NCBI GenBank assembly: GCA_026709625.1
Contig: JAPOSR010000059.1
Span: forward strand, 1 to 64,000
Length of the DNA: 64,000 nt
Source: Chloroflexota bacterium
GTDB taxonomy: Bacteria; Chloroflexota; Anaerolineae; Aggregatilineales; Phototrophicaceae
Direction: 5' to 3'
Shown: piece after piece, positions 35,044 through 44,026 of the stretch
Layout of the letters: the number at the start of each line of letters is the position of its first letter
Position numbering within the stretch: position 1 is the first letter of the stretch
Translations under genes and position numbers: made by a program
The notes under the pieces: generated by a model
Database searches by the model: none
What the model saw: only the letters and a program-made list of their open reading frames with translations
Told to the model about the DNA's origin: nothing

Positions 35044-36027
35044 ATGCCCTACCAAGCCGCGCAATCGCGCTATGACTCGATTGAATATCGCCGCAGTGGC
35101 AAGAGCGGGCTGCTGCTGCCCGCCATATCGCTGGGAATCTGGTGGAACTTCGGCGGCAATGATCTACTGGAAAATTCGCGCGCTATGTTGCGCACCGCTT
35201 TTGACCTGGGCGTCACCCACATTGATATCGCCAACAACTATGGCCCGCCGCCCGGCAGCGCCGAAGATACGTTTGGGACGATCTATCGCCAGGATCTCGC
35301 GCCCTATCGCGATGAGCTGATCATCTCCAACAAAGCTGGGTATCGCATGTGGCCAGGTCCTTATGGCGAGTGGGGCTCGCGCAAATACTTGGTCGCCAGC
35401 TGCGACCAAAGCCTCAAACGCACCGGGCTCGATTACTTCGATATCTTTTACAGCCACCGACCTGACCCCGATACGCCGCTGGAAGAGACCATGTCGGCGC
35501 TGGACTACATCGTCCGCAGCGGCCGCGCGCTCTATGCTGGCCTATCCAGCTATCAGCCCGCGATGACCCAGCAGGCTGTCGAACTCTTGCGAGAACTGGG
35601 CACGCCTTGCTTGATCCACCAGCCGCGCTACAACATGTTTGACCGCTGGGTCGAAGACGGCTTGCTGGATGCGCTGGAACAGGCGGGCGTCGGCTGTATC
35701 TGCTTTTCGCCGCTCGATCAAGGCATTTTGACCAACAAATACATCGACGCCGTGCCGGACGATTCGCGTGCTGTCAAGAATCAGTGGGGCGACAAGTTGC
35801 CGGCTGTCAAGCTCGCTAAAGTGCGCGCTTTGAACGAAGTCGCTATGGAGCGCGGCCAGACTATGGCGCAGTTGGCGCTGGCTTGGACATTGCGCCACCC
35901 GCAGATGACATCGGCTTTGATCGGCGCAAGCAAATCGGCGCAGATCGTGGATGCCGTCGGCGCGCTGAAAAACCTTGCCTTCAGCGACGCGGAGCTGGCG
36001 CGAATCGAAGCTGTCCTCGCTGGCTAG
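35044..36027 (+). CDS. Aldo/keto reductase, L-glyceraldehyde 3-phosphate reductase (YghZ-like)
   Basis: The 327-residue protein has GVTHIDIANNYGPPPGSAE (catalytic Asp and Tyr), LIISNKAGYRMWPGPYG (Lys) and DIFYSHRPDPDTPLEETM (His), then CFSPLDQGILTNKY. The PPGSAE and GPYGEWGSRKY segments are specific to the YghZ/Gpr (AKR14) group, which reduces L-glyceraldehyde 3-phosphate and methylglyoxal. Its natural substrate here is not proven. AAGGAGAA precedes the ATG. The stop codon touches the next gene (TAG-ATG), an FGGY kinase. Confidence 0.87.
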   Translation: MPYQAAQSRYDSIEYRRSGKSGLLLPAISLGIWWNFGGNDLLENSRAMLRTAFDLGVTHIDIANNYGPPPGSAEDTFGTIYRQDLAPYRDELIISNKAGYRMWPGPYGEWGSRKYLVASCDQSLKRTGLDYFDIFYSHRPDPDTPLEETMSALDYIVRSGRALYAGLSSYQPAMTQQAVELLRELGTPCLIHQPRYNMFDRWVEDGLLDALEQAGVGCICFSPLDQGILTNKYIDAVPDDSRAVKNQWGDKLPAVKLAKVRALNEVAMERGQTMAQLALAWTLRHPQMTSALIGASKSAQIVDAVGALKNLAFSDAELARIEAVLAG

Positions 36028-37476
36028 ATGGCGCTGCTGGTCATTGATCTGGGCAGCTCGTCGGCGCGGACGCTGCTGTTTGATGACAATGCGCGTCTGC
36101 TGCCGGGCGCTGTCGTCAGCCGGGCGCACGATTTTGCCACTGACAGCCAGGGCGGGGCGACCACCGATGCCGAGTCGCTGCGCGGGCTGGTCGAACGCTG
36201 CATTGACGGCATCTTGCAGCATCCTGCCGCCACAAAAATCCGCGCGGTGGGCATGGCTTGCTTCGTCGGCAACTGGCTGGGCATAGGCGCTGATGGACAG
36301 GCTTGCACGCCGCTGATCACCTATGCCGATACACGCAGCCATGAGCAGATCCCGCAGCTGCTGGAAAAGCTGGCTGGCAGCGCCCGCGCCTATCATCAAG
36401 CGACCGGCTGCCGGCTGCATACCGCCTACCTGCCCGCGCAATATAACTGGCTGTGTCATCGCCAGCCCGCAGCCGCCGCGCGAATCCAGCGCATTAGCGA
36501 TTTTGCAAGCTATTTGTATGCGCGCTGGTTTGGGCGAGGCATCCCGGCGAGTTTGTCTGTCGCCAGTTGGACGGGGCTGCTGGATGGCGAACATTGTCGC
36601 TGGCACGCCGGATATGCGCGCCGGCTGTGTGGCGCTGGGCTGCTGCCAAAGTTGCCGGCGCTGGCTGATTATGACGATGCGCAGAGCGGCTTGACCGACG
36701 CCTATGCGCGGCGCTGGCAGGCTCTGCGCGATGCGCCTTTTTTCCTGGCTGTGGGCGATGGCGCGGCTGCCAATGTTGGCTCGGGCGCGGTGGACGCGCG
36801 ACATATCGCCCTGACCATCGGCACAACGGCGGCTCTGCGCGCAGTGACAGTGGCGCAGCCTGTGCCAACTGGCTTGTGGCGTTACTTGGTGAGCGCGGAT
36901 ATGCCCCTGCTCGGTGGCGCGACCAGCGAAGGCGGCAATGTCTATCAATGGCTGTGGCGCGACCTGTTGCGCGAGACAGCCGACCTGGACGCCCGATTGG
37001 CTGCTCGTCCGCCCGCTGTCCATGGCCTGGTCGTGCTGCCGCTGCTGGCGGGCGAGCGAGCCCCGGGCTGGCAAACCGATGCCAGCGGCACCATCCATGG
37101 CCTGCGCCGCAGCACCAACCGGCTCGACCTGTTGCAAGCGCATCTGGAAGCGGTGGCGCTGCGCCTGTCGCTCATCTATGCGCAGTTGGCATCGCCCGAG
37201 GCGCGCGTGTTGGCGGGGGGTGGCGCGCTGAATGCTTCAAAAGCTTGGGCGCAAATGCTGGCCGACGCCTTTGATTGCCCTATCTTGCTGCTGGCCGAGA
37301 ACGAAGTCACGGCGCGGGGCGTGGCGTTGATGATGCGGCAAAGTCTGGATGGAGTGGCGCTGGACGCAGAGCCTCCGCAAATCAGTCGCGTCGCCCAGCC
37401 CGAGCCAAAGCGAGTCGCGATGATGCGCGCCGCGCGAGAACAACAATCCGAACTGTATCGCCGCCTGTATGGCTGA
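36028..37476 (+). CDS. FGGY-family carbohydrate kinase
   Basis: This 482-residue kinase begins LLVIDLGSSSARTLLFD, the phosphate-1 motif of the actin-like fold, and has LTIGTTAALRAV, the second FGGY domain with GGATSEGGNVYQW, and the ATP-binding VLAGGGALNASKAWAQML near the end. GERAPGWQTDASG recalls the gluconokinase/xylulokinase branch. The substrate cannot be fixed, but a ketose or sugar acid is likely. It starts directly after the reductase stop with no gap, so the two form a sugar operon. Confidence 0.87.
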   Translation: MALLVIDLGSSSARTLLFDDNARLLPGAVVSRAHDFATDSQGGATTDAESLRGLVERCIDGILQHPAATKIRAVGMACFVGNWLGIGADGQACTPLITYADTRSHEQIPQLLEKLAGSARAYHQATGCRLHTAYLPAQYNWLCHRQPAAAARIQRISDFASYLYARWFGRGIPASLSVASWTGLLDGEHCRWHAGYARRLCGAGLLPKLPALADYDDAQSGLTDAYARRWQALRDAPFFLAVGDGAAANVGSGAVDARHIALTIGTTAALRAVTVAQPVPTGLWRYLVSADMPLLGGATSEGGNVYQWLWRDLLRETADLDARLAARPPAVHGLVVLPLLAGERAPGWQTDASGTIHGLRRSTNRLDLLQAHLEAVALRLSLIYAQLASPEARVLAGGGALNASKAWAQMLADAFDCPILLLAENEVTARGVALMMRQSLDGVALDAEPPQISRVAQPEPKRVAMMRAAREQQSELYRRLYG

Positions 37477-37586
37477 TGCCCAGACAAACGCAAAACCCCC
37501 CAGCCTCTGTCTGTCGACAGGAATGAGAGGGCAAGCGGCTCGCTCTTGCGTATTTTTCACGATGCGCCGCGGCAATTTGTCGCGGG

Positions 37587-37904
37587 TTAGATTTGATATT
37601 CGCCGGTGACGCGCACGACCTTCTGGCTGTAGTTCTCGACATAATCCAGCAGCTTGTCTTGCAGCTCAAGCCAGTCATCGCTGATGAGGATTTCGCGCAT
37701 GGCGCTTTCGTCGGCAGCCAGCGCGCCCGCCATAATGCGCGGGATATCGCCGCTAGCATAGATATTGTACCAAGCCTCGATGGGCGTCAAACCCAGCTTG
37801 GTCGAGCTGGGCACCCACTCGCGCATGACAAATTCAAAGTATTCTTGATCCAAGCCAGGTTTAATATCCCAACTCATCAGCAGCTTGATATTGCCGTCTC
37901 GCAT
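37587..37904 (-). CDS. Small dimeric alpha/beta-barrel-like protein of unknown function
   Basis: The 105-residue product starts MRDGNIKLLMSWDIKPGLDQEYFEFV and has a beta-alpha-beta layout with a second half GALAADESAMREILISDDWLELQDKL, like ferredoxin-fold dimeric barrels (ABM/NIPSNAP/YCII style). A GGGAGG site precedes the ATG. No catalytic motif is visible. It stands alone, convergent with the FGGY gene and 72 bases downstream of the metallo-beta-lactamase-like gene on the same strand. Confidence 0.75.
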   Translation of the reverse strand: MRDGNIKLLMSWDIKPGLDQEYFEFVMREWVPSSTKLGLTPIEAWYNIYASGDIPRIMAGALAADESAMREILISDDWLELQDKLLDYVENYSQKVVRVTGEYQI

Positions 37905-37976
37905 GACAGCGACCTCCCTCGGTGGGCAGCCTGCTCCAACTATAGCGCAAAAGGGCGCGCGCAGTTCTGCAACTGT

Positions 37977-38627
37977 CTAGGTCTTGGACTGGTTGGCGCG
38001 CAGCAAGACGATTTGGGTTGTGTCTGGCAAAGACGATGCCGAAAAGCGCAGGCTGTCTTGTTCGGCGAGCTCGCCCGCGCCCATGGCTTTCAGAAATCCT
38101 TCGAGCGCCTTGGGATAATCCGCCACTGGCAGTCCGGCATGGCGCATGGGGATGACAAAGGTCGGCTCGATGGCGCTGATCAAGTCAGCCATTTGGTCGT
38201 CGCTGAGGCGCTCGCCGCCGATCGGCAGCATAAACGCATGCACCTCGTCCAACTGCTCGGCGATAGACAGGTCGGGCGGAGCATTCAGCGCCCCAAGATG
38301 CAGCAAGGTCAAGCTGTTGGGATATTCGAGGATGTAGGCCACATTGTGCAAGGCGCGGGCGCTGTCTTCATCATAGCGGTGCAGCGGCAGTCCGGTCACG
38401 AATAGCTCGCCCACTTCATATTCGCCTGCGCCGGTGATTGTATATTGGCGGTCGCGAATATGCGCCAGTTGCCGCGCTTCCGCTGTGTGGCTGAGCGTCA
38501 CCAAATCGGCTTTTAATTGCAGCGCCGCCAGCTGGTCGCCAGGTAGATGAGGGTCGGTCAGGACGCTGGTATGGCCTCGTTCGGTGATACGAAAGCAACT
38601 GCCGCCATAATAGGTGATGTTCAACAT
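37977..38627 (-). CDS. Metallo-beta-lactamase-fold protein with eroded metal motif
   Basis: The 216-residue protein has the UlaG-like start MLNITYYGGSCFRI and DPHLPGDQ, and the later segments ADLVTLSHTAEARQ, DEVHAFMLPIGG and PTFVIPMRHAGLP, in the order of the MBL fold. The HxHxDH motif should sit at residues 47-52, but only His47 remains (HTAEAR). This suggests loss of the dinuclear site and a non-hydrolase role, unless another metal geometry applies. AAGGAG precedes ATG 38627. It lies 83 bases downstream of an ABC-F gene. Confidence 0.8.
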   Translation of the reverse strand: MLNITYYGGSCFRITERGHTSVLTDPHLPGDQLAALQLKADLVTLSHTAEARQLAHIRDRQYTITGAGEYEVGELFVTGLPLHRYDEDSARALHNVAYILEYPNSLTLLHLGALNAPPDLSIAEQLDEVHAFMLPIGGERLSDDQMADLISAIEPTFVIPMRHAGLPVADYPKALEGFLKAMGAGELAEQDSLRFSASSLPDTTQIVLLRANQSKT

Positions 38628-38710
38628 GCCGCTCCTTGTTTGCGCCTGGGCAGCGTGCTTGCGCGCTTTGCTCTTATACCACATCGGGCGCGCTGGATAC
38701 AGAGCCGCTC

Positions 38711-40615
38711 TCAGCCCGCCAGCTTGCCCCATTCGTCCAGCGCGGCAGTCAAGTCTGCCTCGGCTCTTGCATAGGCTTCGCCCAGCGCTCGCACCTGGTC
38801 GGACTTGGCAGAGCGGCTGGCGGCTTCCAGTTGGCTGGCAATATCGCTCATGTCGGCTTCCAGACTGGCGATTTGCGCTTCCAGTTCTTGGATGCGGATG
38901 CTGGCTTCGTAAGGATTAAGCCCGTTGACTTTGGACTGATAGCTGGCGGGTCGCTTGCCGCGCTGATGCCTGGCTGTGGCGCTCTCGGCGCTGTCGGGTG
39001 GCTGCTGGCGATGCTGCCGCGCGCGCAGATGCTGCTGATAGCCGCCATCGGTCACGCAGAGCTCGCCAGGCAGCAATTCCCAGACCTGGGTGGCCAGGGC
39101 GTCGATCAGATACCGGTCGTGGCTGACGAGCAAAATCGTCCCGCCGAAGCGAGACAGCACCGCTTGCAGCACATCCTGGCTGTCGATATCCAGATGGTTG
39201 GTCGGCTCGTCCAGCAGCAGCAGGTTCGCGCCTTGCAGCGCCAGCTTCGCCAGCGCCAGCCGCCCCCGTTCGCCGCCAGACAGCGACGACACCGGACGAA
39301 AGACATCTTCGCCGCTGAATAGAAAGCGCCCGAGCCAGTCGCGCGCCTGCGAATGCGGCATGGGCTTGATGCGAAACAGCTCGTCCAGCAGGGAGTTGCC
39401 GGCAGCGAGGTTTTCATGCGCCTGGGCGAAGTAGCCGGCTTTGACGCGCGCGCCCAGCCGCACCGCGCCCGCCAGCGGCATCAGCTCGCCGCACAGGGTC
39501 TTCAGCAGCGTCGATTTGCCGATGCCATTGGGCCCGATGATGGCGACTGTCTCGCCGCGCAGCACTAGCAAATCGGGCAGCGTCAGCAGGGGGCTTTTCG
39601 CGACATAGCCGATCTGCAATTCGCGCGCGATGATGACCCGGTCGCCACTGCGCTGCGCAGCGCCCATGTCGATACGCATCTGCTTGCGGTCCTTGGGGGC
39701 GCTCGCTAGGATGCGCCCGCGTTTGCGCATGGTTTCCAGCTTTTTGAGGCGCCCCTTGGCTTGGGCGGTGCGCTGGCTGCCCATGTGTCGGCGGATGAAG
39801 GCCATCTCTTTGCGGATGAACGCTTGCTGCCACTCGTATTCGTGGCGCAAAGTCTCGCGCTGGGTATCGCGCTGTCGCTGCCAGGCGCTGTAATTGCCGC
39901 GGAAACTTTGCAGGCGTCCCTGCTCCAGCTCCCAAATCACAGTCGCATAGTGGTCGATGAAATAGCGGTCGTGGCTGACGGCGATCACGGCGCCCGGGTA
40001 GGCAGCCAATGTGTTCTCGAGCCATTCGACCGCTGCGATATCCAGGTGGTTTGTCGGTTCGTCCAAGATGAGCAGGTCTGGCGCTTCCAGCAGCAGCCGC
40101 GAAAGCAGGGCGCGCGTCTTTTGTCCGCCCGACAAAGCTGGCAGGGGCATGTCATAGTCAGCCGCGGCGAAGCCCAGCCCGCTCAAGACCGTCTTGGCGC
40201 GCGTTTCATAGGTATAGCCGCCCAGCCGCTCGAATTCTGCTTGCAGCGGACCATAAGCGGCCAGCGCGGCATCAAAGTGGGCGGGGCTGGCCATGCGCTG
40301 TTCCAGCGAATTCAGGCGGTCTTCCATTGCGCGCAGCTCGGCAAAAGCGGTCAATTGCTCTTGCCAGAGCGTATGTTCGCCAGCCAATTCTGGCCGCTGG
40401 GGCAGATAGCCAAGGCGCGCGCGCTTTGCCATGTGGACTCCGCCGCTGGTGGGCTGGTCGAGGCCAGCCAGCAGATTGATCAGCGATGTCTTGCCAGCGC
40501 CATTGGAGCCCACGAGGGCGATGCGCGCTCCCTGCGGCACAGCCAGGCTGATCTCGCTGAAGACTTCGTCCGCGCCATACAATTTGCTGAGTCGCTCGGC
40601 TGTCAACAGCGACAT
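38711..40615 (-). CDS. ABC-F family ATPase (Uup/EttA-like)
   Basis: This 634-residue soluble ATPase has two ABC domains. The first has GSNGAGKTSLI, LSGGQKTRALLSRLLL and LLILDEPTNHLD; the second has GPNGIGKSTLL, LSGGERGRLALAKLAL and LLLLDEPTNHLD. An ABC_tran_Xtn linker joins them, and the C-terminal 90 residues form a coiled coil (LEAQIASLEADMSDIAS). There are no membrane segments. ABC-F proteins act on the ribosome in translation control or antibiotic protection. The presence of a C-terminal coiled coil fits the Uup-like subgroup, but a housekeeping or resistance role cannot be told apart here. Confidence 0.9.
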   Translation of the reverse strand: MSLLTAERLSKLYGADEVFSEISLAVPQGARIALVGSNGAGKTSLINLLAGLDQPTSGGVHMAKRARLGYLPQRPELAGEHTLWQEQLTAFAELRAMEDRLNSLEQRMASPAHFDAALAAYGPLQAEFERLGGYTYETRAKTVLSGLGFAAADYDMPLPALSGGQKTRALLSRLLLEAPDLLILDEPTNHLDIAAVEWLENTLAAYPGAVIAVSHDRYFIDHYATVIWELEQGRLQSFRGNYSAWQRQRDTQRETLRHEYEWQQAFIRKEMAFIRRHMGSQRTAQAKGRLKKLETMRKRGRILASAPKDRKQMRIDMGAAQRSGDRVIIARELQIGYVAKSPLLTLPDLLVLRGETVAIIGPNGIGKSTLLKTLCGELMPLAGAVRLGARVKAGYFAQAHENLAAGNSLLDELFRIKPMPHSQARDWLGRFLFSGEDVFRPVSSLSGGERGRLALAKLALQGANLLLLDEPTNHLDIDSQDVLQAVLSRFGGTILLVSHDRYLIDALATQVWELLPGELCVTDGGYQQHLRARQHRQQPPDSAESATARHQRGKRPASYQSKVNGLNPYEASIRIQELEAQIASLEADMSDIASQLEAASRSAKSDQVRALGEAYARAEADLTAALDEWGKLAG

Positions 40616-40646
40616 GGCGATCGCTCTCTTTCATAGAAACGGAGGC

Positions 40647-40655
40647 AGTATAGCA
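40647..40655 (-). promoter_or_regulatory. Candidate extended -10 promoter of the ABC-F gene
   Basis: The minus strand reads TGCTATACT, an extended -10 box (TG-N-TATACT), about 30 bases before the ABC-F start. No good -35 box lies 17 bases further, as expected for extended -10 promoters. Confidence 0.35.
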
Positions 40656-40677
40656 TAGCGGCGGGCGGCGCTTTAGA

Positions 40678-40707
40678 TTGAATCGGCTGGGGCAATCTTG
40701 TTACAAT
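40678..40707 (+). promoter_or_regulatory. Promoter of the phospholipase D gene, near leaderless
   Basis: TTGAAT (40678-40683) and TACAAT (40702-40707) are spaced by 18 bases. The ATG at 40716 lies only 8 bases after the -10 box, so transcription should begin at or just before the start codon. Confidence 0.5.
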
Positions 40708-40715
40708 CGCGCGCG

Positions 40716-41894
40716 ATGGATGACCTGCGCAAGCGATCAACAGCCGGGCGAGGCTGGCGCTGGCTGCTGGCGTTTTCCACTCTGGCGCTGGGCATGCTGC
40801 TGGTCCTTCTGCAATCTGCGCAGCGGGAACAAGCGCGGGATGGGTTGGTGCCGACTGAGCAATACCGCCCAAGCCAGCACGCCATTGAATTTGGGCGCGG
40901 CTACAGCGGCCCTGGCTGGCAGCTTTATTTCACCGAGCCATTTTCCAAAGCAGCGCGCGCGGATTATCGCGGCGGCATCGACAGCCAGTTGGCAAAAGCC
41001 ATTGAAAACGCGCGCGCAAGCCTGGATATCGCTGTCTTCGACCTGGACAACCCGACCATTGCGGACGCTATCTTGGCGGCGCATCGGCGTGGTCTGGCTG
41101 TACGGTTGGTGGCCGACGATGAGCATGGCTTGCGCAGCGAAGACAGCCACCTGCCGCGGCTGCGAGAGGCGGGCGTTGCGATACTCGCCGACGGGCGCAG
41201 CGCCCTGATGCACAACAAATTCATGATCCTGGACGCGAAGACGGTCTGGACAGGCTCAATGAATTACACCGTCAATGGCGCATACCGGCACAACAACAAT
41301 GTGATTGCGCTGGACGATGCGCGGGCGGTCGCGGCCTTTCAAGGCGAATTTGAAGAGATGTTCCTGCGTGGAGAATTTGGCGCGCGCTCGACCGACGATG
41401 GCGCGCAATCTTTTGCGCTGGGGGCGGGCGAAGCCACCGTGATATTCGGCGCGGAGGGGGATGAAATCAGCGCGCTGCTGAAGGAAATCGCCGCGGCGCG
41501 CCACAGCATCCACTTCATGGCATTTGTCTTTTCGCTGGAAGAGCTAGCGCTGGCGATGCTGCGTCAATCACAAGAACATGGTGTGCTTGTGCGCGGCATC
41601 TTCGAACGGCGCAGCAGTCTGGCGGATTGGAGCGTCATGCCAGCGCTGTACTGCGCGGGCGCGGGCGTGCGGCAAGACGGCAACGCCAATTATCTGCATC
41701 ACAAGGTGATCATCATAGACAAACACACAGTAATCACGGGCTCGTTCAACTTCTCTCGGAATGCCATCCGCAGCAATGATGAAAATCTGCTCATCATCCG
41801 CCACCCAGACATCGCAGCGCTTTACCACGATGAATGGCAGCGACAGTGGGACAGCGCGATTCGCCTTCGGGAGGGCCTGGTCGACTGTGGCTAG
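40716..41894 (+). CDS. Membrane-anchored phospholipase D superfamily protein
   Basis: The 392-residue protein has one N-terminal membrane helix (WLLAFSTLALGMLLVLLQ) and two PLD domains. Each has an HKD-type motif: MHNKFMILDAKTVWTGSMNYT and LHHKVIIIDKHTVITGSFNFS. The two sites form one active centre that acts on phosphodiesters such as lipids or nucleic acids. The topology places it outside the cytoplasm. ATG 40716 was chosen because the promoter ends just before it. Its end overlaps the convergent DUF6958-like gene by four bases. Nuclease and phospholipase roles cannot be told apart. Confidence 0.87.
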   Translation: MDDLRKRSTAGRGWRWLLAFSTLALGMLLVLLQSAQREQARDGLVPTEQYRPSQHAIEFGRGYSGPGWQLYFTEPFSKAARADYRGGIDSQLAKAIENARASLDIAVFDLDNPTIADAILAAHRRGLAVRLVADDEHGLRSEDSHLPRLREAGVAILADGRSALMHNKFMILDAKTVWTGSMNYTVNGAYRHNNNVIALDDARAVAAFQGEFEEMFLRGEFGARSTDDGAQSFALGAGEATVIFGAEGDEISALLKEIAAARHSIHFMAFVFSLEELALAMLRQSQEHGVLVRGIFERRSSLADWSVMPALYCAGAGVRQDGNANYLHHKVIIIDKHTVITGSFNFSRNAIRSNDENLLIIRHPDIAALYHDEWQRQWDSAIRLREGLVDCG

Positions 41895-42202
41895 CCTTCG
41901 GCGCATTTGCGCAGGCGCAGGGGCGATTTTTTCGGCTGCCGCTCGATTTCGCCGCGCGCTTCGAGGTCCAGCTGCACAGCTTTGCAATACCAGCGCACCG
42001 AGCCTGGCTTGGGGAAGAGCGATTTCGGCGCCGCTTGCTTTTGTAAATGGTCGCGCACTTTGTCTTCCAGCTCGTTGAAAGGCATCCAACTGGATGTGGT
42101 CAGCGCTGTCAGCATGGCTTCACGGATGATGTGGTATTTTTCGCTTTTGAGATTTTCGCGGTGTTTGGGATGATTGACATTGCGAGCGCGAATCGTGGAC
42201 AT
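41891..42202 (-). CDS. Small DUF6958-like protein
   Basis: The 103-residue basic protein starts MSTIRARNVNHPKHRENLKSEKYHIIREAM and ends with VRWYCKAVQLDLEARGEIERQ...PLRLRK. This pattern (N-terminal NxNxP, then a helical region and a winged-helix-like WxKxVQLDLEAxGxI end) is what I recall of DUF6958. Its function is unknown; the fold suggests a DNA- or protein-binding winged helix. It follows pfkB by 26 bases on the same strand. Confidence 0.75.
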   Translation of the reverse strand: MSTIRARNVNHPKHRENLKSEKYHIIREAMLTALTTSSWMPFNELEDKVRDHLQKQAAPKSLFPKPGSVRWYCKAVQLDLEARGEIERQPKKSPLRLRKCAEG

Positions 42203-42228
42203 GGCTTTCTTTCCAAATTAGTTTGCGG

Positions 42229-43161
42229 TCATTTCGCCTGCGAAGTCATCTGCGCGTACAGGCGCTCGGCATCGTCTTTGCGGCACAGTTGTGTGCCCGG
42301 CGTCATGACAGCCGCGCTGCCAGCCGCTACGCCAAATCGCGCCGCCTCCAGCAGGCTCTTTCCCTGCGCCAATGCCAGCGCGAGACCGCCAACCATGCTG
42401 TCGCCCGCGCCCACTTTGCTGCGGATGGGCACGACAGGCGCGCGCAGCGGCACATAATCGGCGCGGGTTGCCAAGGCGGCGCCGGCTGCGCCCAGCGAGA
42501 CTATCACGGCTTGCGTCAACCCACTCTCGATCAATCGCTGCGCAGCCTGCTGAATCTGCCCTTCGTCAGTCAGCGCTTCGCCAGCCAGTCTCTCCAGCTC
42601 GCGCAGATTGGGCTTCAGCAAGAATATGCCGGCGCTGCCCGCGGCCTGCAGGGCATCGCCTCCGCTGTCGATAATCAGGCGGCTGCGCCGGGCATGGGCG
42701 CGGCTGGCCAGTTGGGCATAGAAGTCGCTTGGGACGCCCGTGGGCAGGCTGCCGCTGACGACCAGGTAGTCGGGCTGCCGATCCAAACAAGCATCTATAC
42801 ATGCCCGCCATTCTCGCTGGCTGAGCGCGGGGCCGGGCAGCGTAAAGCGATATTGCAAGCCGCTGCTGTCTTCGTAGCAGGTGAAGCTCTCGCGCGTGGT
42901 GCCGGCGATAGGCAGCGGCAGTTGGTCGATGCCTTCGTCCGCCAGCAGCTGCCGCAGCTTCTCGCCGGTATGCCCGCCCGCCGCATAGACTGCGCAGGCT
43001 GCCCCGCCCAGAAATCGCACAGCGCGCGCGACATTGACGCCACCGCCGCCGGGGTGAAAACCCGGCGATGCGCAGCGCAGCTTGATTTCTGGCGCGACTG
43101 AGTGGATGCTGGTCGATACATCCAGCGCCGGGTTCATGGTGAGGGTGACGATGGTGCGCAT
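42229..43161 (-). CDS. pfkB: 6-phosphofructokinase II (PfkB)
   Basis: The 310-residue ribokinase-family enzyme has FHPGGGGVNVARAVRFLG (substrate site), VSGSLPTGVPSDFY, LIIDSGGDAL, KPNLRELE, and the anion hole/catalytic base KVGAGDSMVGGLALAL. IKLRCASPGFHPGGGG and the end GTQLCRKDDAERLYA are close to E. coli Pfk-2, more so than to 1-phosphofructokinase or tagatose-6-phosphate kinase, so PfkB is a good call. It phosphorylates fructose 6-phosphate. It is the first gene of a short minus-strand pair with the DUF6958-like gene. Confidence 0.9.
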   Translation of the reverse strand: MRTIVTLTMNPALDVSTSIHSVAPEIKLRCASPGFHPGGGGVNVARAVRFLGGAACAVYAAGGHTGEKLRQLLADEGIDQLPLPIAGTTRESFTCYEDSSGLQYRFTLPGPALSQREWRACIDACLDRQPDYLVVSGSLPTGVPSDFYAQLASRAHARRSRLIIDSGGDALQAAGSAGIFLLKPNLRELERLAGEALTDEGQIQQAAQRLIESGLTQAVIVSLGAAGAALATRADYVPLRAPVVPIRSKVGAGDSMVGGLALALAQGKSLLEAARFGVAAGSAAVMTPGTQLCRKDDAERLYAQMTSQAK

Positions 43162-43336
43162 GCTCGTTCCGTTTGCGTTCCGCCGCTGCTAGTGTACCCG
43201 CAGAAAGCGCCTGTGGCACAGAGGCGGCGCGGCAACCGAGACTTTCTCCCTAACATGATCAAAACCGGTCCAGCCTGCATATCGCGGCGGACTGCCTTTA
43301 TACTTAGGGCTTGGTTGGCAAGCGCCAGGAGGCCTG

Positions 43337-44026
43337 ATGCAAATCTATTTGATCCGTCATGCGCAATCGGAAAACAACGCCCTGACCGCCGACACCATGC
43401 ACCGCCGCAAGGTCGACCCCGACCTGACCGAGCTGGGTTATCGACAGCGAGAGCGGCTGGCCGACTGGCTGGGCGGCGAGGCATCTGCGGGCGAAATCGA
43501 CATCGGACAGCTGTATACCAGCGCCATGCACCGCTCGCTGTTGACCTCGCAGCCACTGGGCGAGACATTGGGCTTGCAGCCGGAAATCTGGCTGGATTTG
43601 CATGAGAAAGGCGGTTTGTTCGCGCGGCAAAATGGTCAGGTCAGCGGCTTTGGCGGCATGACGCGCACCGCCATCAGCCAGGCATTCCCGCGCGTGCGAT
43701 TGACCGAGTCGGTTACAGAAAGCGGCTGGTATGATGCGGCGCTGGGCATGGAACCAGAGGCGCGCAGCCATTACCGCGCCCTAAAAGTGGCCGGAGAATT
43801 GCGCCGGCGCGCTGGTGCGCAGTCGGTGGTGGCGCTGGTCTCGCATGCCGGCTTCCTCGATGTATTGATCAAGGCGCTCTTTGACCAGCTGCCATCGCGA
43901 GCGCACACGATGCGCTATTACCATAACAACACGGCGATTACGCGCGTCGACATCGAACGCGGGCAGACGGTGATGCACTATCTAAATCGCGTGGATCATC
44001 TGCCGGCGGCGCTGCGCTCATGGTAG
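43337..44026 (+). CDS. Histidine phosphatase family protein
   Basis: This 229-residue protein starts MQIYLIRHAQSENN, the RHG/RHA motif whose His forms the phosphohistidine. LYTSAMHRSLLTSQPLG gives the second Arg and VALVSHAGFLDVLIKAL the second His. It belongs to the phosphoglycerate-mutase-like superfamily; its substrate could be a phosphosugar, nucleotide or other small phosphate. CAGGAGG precedes the ATG. It overlaps the SDR gene by 7 bases, so both are made together. Confidence 0.88.
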   Translation: MQIYLIRHAQSENNALTADTMHRRKVDPDLTELGYRQRERLADWLGGEASAGEIDIGQLYTSAMHRSLLTSQPLGETLGLQPEIWLDLHEKGGLFARQNGQVSGFGGMTRTAISQAFPRVRLTESVTESGWYDAALGMEPEARSHYRALKVAGELRRRAGAQSVVALVSHAGFLDVLIKALFDQLPSRAHTMRYYHNNTAITRVDIERGQTVMHYLNRVDHLPAALRSW

